Assembly (NCBI GenBank): GCA_021828685.1
Contig: JAJZDJ010000013.1
Location: 1-36,099, forward strand
From: Actinomycetes bacterium
GTDB lineage: Bacteria > Actinomycetota > Acidimicrobiia > Acidimicrobiales > Palsa-688
DNA length: 36,099 nt
Direction of reading: 5' to 3'
The position numbers and the translations under genes are program-made. Under the pieces are notes generated by a model that was not told the DNA's origin, searched no databases, and was given only the letters and a program-made list of their open reading frames with translations. Below, in pieces: positions 33,322-36,099 of this stretch; position 1 is the first letter of the stretch, and every line of letters starts with the position of its first letter.

Positions 33322-36099
33322 ATGACTGCGACTGAAACCCGTGATGGTGCGCAAAGCGCCACGTCGTATCGCGACTACGAGGCCGCCATGTGGCCACCGG
33401 ACTCGGCGCAACCGAAACTCGACAGGTTGAGGGAGAGGTTCAACCCGCAGGCGGTCATCACCTTCCTGGTGGTCGCATCGATTGTCGTGTTCGTCACCAA
33501 AGAGCTGCAGCCGTCGCAGCTTTTGGCGAACACGACGCCCACCGGGGGCGACATGGGGGCACATGTGTGGCTTCCCGCTTTTGTCAAGCGGGCGCTGTTT
33601 CCTCATCTGCAGCTCAACGGGTGGGCGCCCGACTGGTACGACGGGTTTCCGGCCCTCACCTTCTTCTTCCCGTTGCCGATATGGGCGATCGCTCTCGCGT
33701 CCTACGTAATCCCCTACAACATCGCGTTCAAGCTGATCACCGTCGTTGGGCTCGTAACGCTCCCGATCGCCGCATGGGCGATGGGTCGGCTCGCAAAGGC
33801 ACCGTTCCCGATCCCTGCGGCCCTTGCGGCCGCGACAATGCCGTTCCTCTTCACCCGGCAGTTCACCATTTACGGCGGCAACATAGCTTCGACGATGGCG
33901 GGCGAGTTCTCCTTCTCCATCTCGTTGTCGTTCGCGATTCTGTTCTTGGGGCTCGTAGCGCGCGGATTGGACAACGGGAAGCATCGTGCCTCGGCGGCCG
34001 TCGTGCTCGCGTGTTGCGGACTGTGCCACGTACTTCCCTTGATATTCGCGTCTCTGGGCGCTGTCGTTTTGGTCGGGATGAGCCTCCTTTCAACCCGCGA
34101 CTGGGGACGTTTGCGCTGGGCTTTACCCACGGGAGTCGTAGCCGGCCTGCTCCTCGCGTTCTGGGCACTTCCGTTCTACTGGGACCTTCCGTACGCAACG
34201 AACATGGGCTACCAGAACCTGACGAACTACGTCGGGTCGCTGTTTCCGGCTAAAGACATTTGGCTGATCTTCCTAGCGTCGATGGGATTCGTGTTGTCGT
34301 GTTTTCGAATGCGCCGGCTCGGAGTTTTTTGGGGCATCATGGCGATTTTTTCGGCACTTGTATTCCGGTACTCGCCACAGAACCGCCTTTGGAACGCCCG
34401 TGCGCTCCCGTTCTGGTTCCTTTGCCTTTACATTCTCGCTGGGTTGGCGCTCGCCGAAGGTGGAATGTTGCTCGTCGAGTGGGCAAGGAGGCGCCGGGAA
34501 GCTTCAGCGGACGCAATCGCGAAGGTAGGCGCCAACGCCGCCGACGGCGGATCCCAGTACTCAGCTCCTACCTCGAGGCGAGAGACGAAACGCCAGTCGA
34601 GTTTCGGAGCGGTGGCGGTCGCGATTGTCGTCACCTTGGCTTCGTTCGGATGGGTGCTCTACCCCCTGCATGACCTGCCGTTCGGCCATACGACGTCGAG
34701 TGGGGCTTATGACTGGCTCGGCATAACCAGCAGTGATAGTTCCTTCGTGCCCGATTGGGTGTACTGGAATTACTCGGGTTACCAGAACGCAGGGAAGTCA
34801 CGGCGCAACGAGTATTTCGCTCTGATCGCCGAGATGTCCAAGATTGGCAAGAAGTACGGCTGCGGGCAGGCCATGTGGCAATACGAGCCCGAGTTGAACG
34901 ACATGGGCACGCCGGACGCCCTGATGCTGCTTCCCTACTGGACGAATGGTTGCATCGGCTCCGAAGAGGGGCTGTACTACGAGTCGTCGGCTACAACGCC
35001 CTACCACTTCCTCAACGCCGCGGAACTTTCCGTCACTCCGGCAAACCCTGTGCGGGGACTCAATTATCCGTCGTCGCCGGATGTGACCATCGGCATAGAC
35101 CACCTGATCATGAACGGTGACCGCTACTTCATGGCGGAGACGCCCACCATCGAAGCGGCCGCCAACGCGGATCCGAAGCTGAAGCGCATCGCGACGGTCG
35201 GTCCGTACCCCGTCACGTACACGACCGGGTCGACGTCGACGGTGAAACAGCGAACGTGGGATATCTACAAGATCCTCGGTTCGTCGTTGGTCACGCCCCT
35301 CGCAAATCAGCCTGTAGTGATGACCGGCGTCGCGACGCGAAATCCGGCTGTCTGGTTGCAGGCGTCGGAGTCGTGGTACCTGGACCCGGCCCGTTGGAAC
35401 GTCTATGAGACAGCCAGCGGCCCGTCGAGCTGGGTCCGGGTGAGCCCGACGCAGACGACCGTGCCGGCCAAGCCGCTGCCCGCCGTCAGCGTGACGGGAA
35501 TTGTCCGCCACACCCAGTCCATATCCTTCAACGTGAACCGGACCGGGGTACCGGTGCTCGTCCACGAGTCCTATTTTCCGAACTGGCACGTCTCGGGCGC
35601 CAAGGGTGTCTATCGGGTAACGCCCAATCTCATGGTCGTGATACCTACCGCGGCGCACGTGACGCTTACGTATGGCAAGACGCCCGTTGACTGGATAGGG
35701 GAGATAGCTACCCTAATCGGACTGGTCGGCCTGATTGCCATGTGGCGGCTGGGACCTGTGCGCTATCGAGCTCGCAGGCGACGGACCGGGGGAACTGATG
35801 CCCCTGTGGGTAGCGAGGAGAACTCCGGTTTGCCTGCTACGCCTGAGCCGCCCGCCACATCTGCCACGCCGGACGCCTCGCAAGCCCCGGTCGCTGGGAA
35901 CGAAGGTGACGCCGGAGGCGCCAGAGCGGAGCAAAGTGATGCCGTACAGATCGATGCGCCAGGAAGGCCGCCGAGCGGCCGGCCGCCAGCTAAAGTCACT
36001 GCCAGCATGACTGACCTGGGACAATCCGCGCTAGACGCCATATTCAAGGCGTATGACATCAGGGGAGTTTTCCCCGAACAGATCACTGTCGCGCTTGCG
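33322..36099 (+). CDS. Polytopic membrane protein (PTPS_related-like) continuing in frame into phosphomannomutase; open at right edge
   Basis: I translated this by hand from ATG 33322, the first start after a TAG at 33247-33249: 926 codons without a stop. Residues 44-62 form a first helix; TGGDMGAHVW (74-83), GWAPDWYDGFPALTFFFPLP and IYGGNIASTMAGEFSFSIS match the polytopic family I know as 'PTPS-related membrane protein', which has a GT-C-like look (Asp77 in the first loop). About ten helices run to about 455, then an extracytoplasmic region to about 785 and a last helix (791-808). Residues ~814-895 are a Pro/Ala/Glu linker. From Met896 (36007) the frame reads as the N-terminus of a phosphomannomutase. 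Function of the membrane part is unknown; a lipid-linked sugar transferase is an inference. Confidence 0.8.
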   Translation, partial: MTATETRDGAQSATSYRDYEAAMWPPDSAQPKLDRLRERFNPQAVITFLVVASIVVFVTKELQPSQLLANTTPTGGDMGAHVWLPAFVKRALFPHLQLNGWAPDWYDGFPALTFFFPLPIWAIALASYVIPYNIAFKLITVVGLVTLPIAAWAMGRLAKAPFPIPAALAAATMPFLFTRQFTIYGGNIASTMAGEFSFSISLSFAILFLGLVARGLDNGKHRASAAVVLACCGLCHVLPLIFASLGAVVLVGMSLLSTRDWGRLRWALPTGVVAGLLLAFWALPFYWDLPYATNMGYQNLTNYVGSLFPAKDIWLIFLASMGFVLSCFRMRRLGVFWGIMAIFSALVFRYSPQNRLWNARALPFWFLCLYILAGLALAEGGMLLVEWARRRREASADAIAKVGANAADGGSQYSAPTSRRETKRQSSFGAVAVAIVVTLASFGWVLYPLHDLPFGHTTSSGAYDWLGITSSDSSFVPDWVYWNYSGYQNAGKSRRNEYFALIAEMSKIGKKYGCGQAMWQYEPELNDMGTPDALMLLPYWTNGCIGSEEGLYYESSATTPYHFLNAAELSVTPANPVRGLNYPSSPDVTIGIDHLIMNGDRYFMAETPTIEAAANADPKLKRIATVGPYPVTYTTGSTSTVKQRTWDIYKILGSSLVTPLANQPVVMTGVATRNPAVWLQASESWYLDPARWNVYETASGPSSWVRVSPTQTTVPAKPLPAVSVTGIVRHTQSISFNVNRTGVPVLVHESYFPNWHVSGAKGVYRVTPNLMVVIPTAAHVTLTYGKTPVDWIGEIATLIGLVGLIAMWRLGPVRYRARRRRTGGTDAPVGSEENSGLPATPEPPATSATPDASQAPVAGNEGDAGGARAEQSDAVQIDAPGRPPSGRPPAKVTASMTDLGQSALDAIFKAYDIRGVFPEQITVALA
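36007..36099 (+). CDS. Phosphomannomutase/phosphoglucomutase N-terminus (partial)
   Basis: From ATG 36007 the frame gives MTDLGQSALDAIFKAYDIRG followed by VFPEQITVALA, the usual start of bacterial phosphomannomutases (IFKAYDIRG). The active-site serine lies beyond the window. The enzyme would convert mannose-6-phosphate to mannose-1-phosphate, feeding the guanylyltransferase at 19503. No stop separates it from the membrane protein, so it is either the C-terminal part of a fusion or starts on its own here. TAAAGT (35991-35996), ten bases before the ATG, could be an internal promoter. Confidence 0.7.
   Translation, partial: MTDLGQSALDAIFKAYDIRGVFPEQITVALA

Noticed and set aside
32999..33325. 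108-residue frame starting at an ATGA overlap with the protease gene
   Set aside because: The overlapping frame encodes a four-cysteine zinc ribbon, while this one becomes Arg-rich and featureless.
33229..34029. 266-residue minus-strand open frame
   Set aside because: Antisense to the polytopic membrane protein; Arg/Glu-rich with no motif. The same holds for the minus-strand frame at 34798-35658.

Overview
The window looks like chromosomal DNA from a high-GC actinobacterium, most likely of the class Acidimicrobiia or a near relative. This rests on the combination of F420 side-chain genes (cofD, cofE), a DUF3499-type and a DUF5719-type protein, actinobacterial rhamnose and mannose wall-sugar genes, an archaeal-type stand-alone methylmalonyl-CoA mutase large subunit, and many starts that look leaderless. 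The taxon is an inference. No rRNA, tRNA, insertion sequence, phage gene or CRISPR array was seen.

Region 1 (1-8069) is central metabolism. A nitroreductase runs off the left edge on the minus strand and ends in an in-frame GGGGEQ hexapeptide repeat. Divergent from it are a rhodanese-MoeB/ThiF protein and a small beta-carbonic anhydrase. Then come the mutase large subunit, a flavoprotein disulfide reductase relative, and, convergent, a biotin carboxylase-BCCP fusion with biotin ligase (birA) divergent from it. Carboxylase plus mutase suggests propionyl-CoA to succinyl-CoA chemistry, with BirA loading the biotin.

Region 2 (8106-20513) is sugar-nucleotide and wall-polymer biosynthesis: rmlA, rmlB, rmlD, a WbbL-like rhamnosyltransferase, an anchored protein of unknown function and a mannose-1-phosphate guanylyltransferase-like enzyme; rmlC is not here. 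Between rmlA and rmlB sits a MarR regulator with an efflux pair: an adaptor with an extremely long Ala/Gln helical hairpin and an RND (HAE1-like) pump, a type classically tied to two-membrane cells.

Region 3 (20581-24827) holds cofE and cofD (F420), a GT4 glycosyltransferase, an RMD-like GDP-deoxyhexose reductase and a small helical protein. Region 4 (25043-29969) is a large GT2-plus-membrane protein overlapping a DUF5719-like exported protein, with a CRP-like palindrome upstream. Region 5 (30020-36099) has ftsH, then a DUF3499 protein, a CPBP intramembrane protease, a zinc ribbon, and a polytopic membrane protein whose frame continues without a stop into the start of a phosphomannomutase and off the right edge.

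Two long coding regions, at the two edges, lack a terminal stop inside the window and are easily missed: the nitroreductase (1-629, minus) and the membrane protein/phosphomannomutase frame (33322-36099, plus). Several genes share a TANNNT hexamer 6-8 bases before the start codon, which suggests leaderless mRNAs are common in this organism. The neighbourhood rmlD-wbbL-mannose-1-P transferase-cofE-cofD-DUF3499-phosphomannomutase resembles the Mycobacterium tuberculosis Rv3257c-Rv3266c area as I remember it, tying wall mannose/rhamnose supply, F420 and several uncharacterised membrane proteins into one conserved locus.
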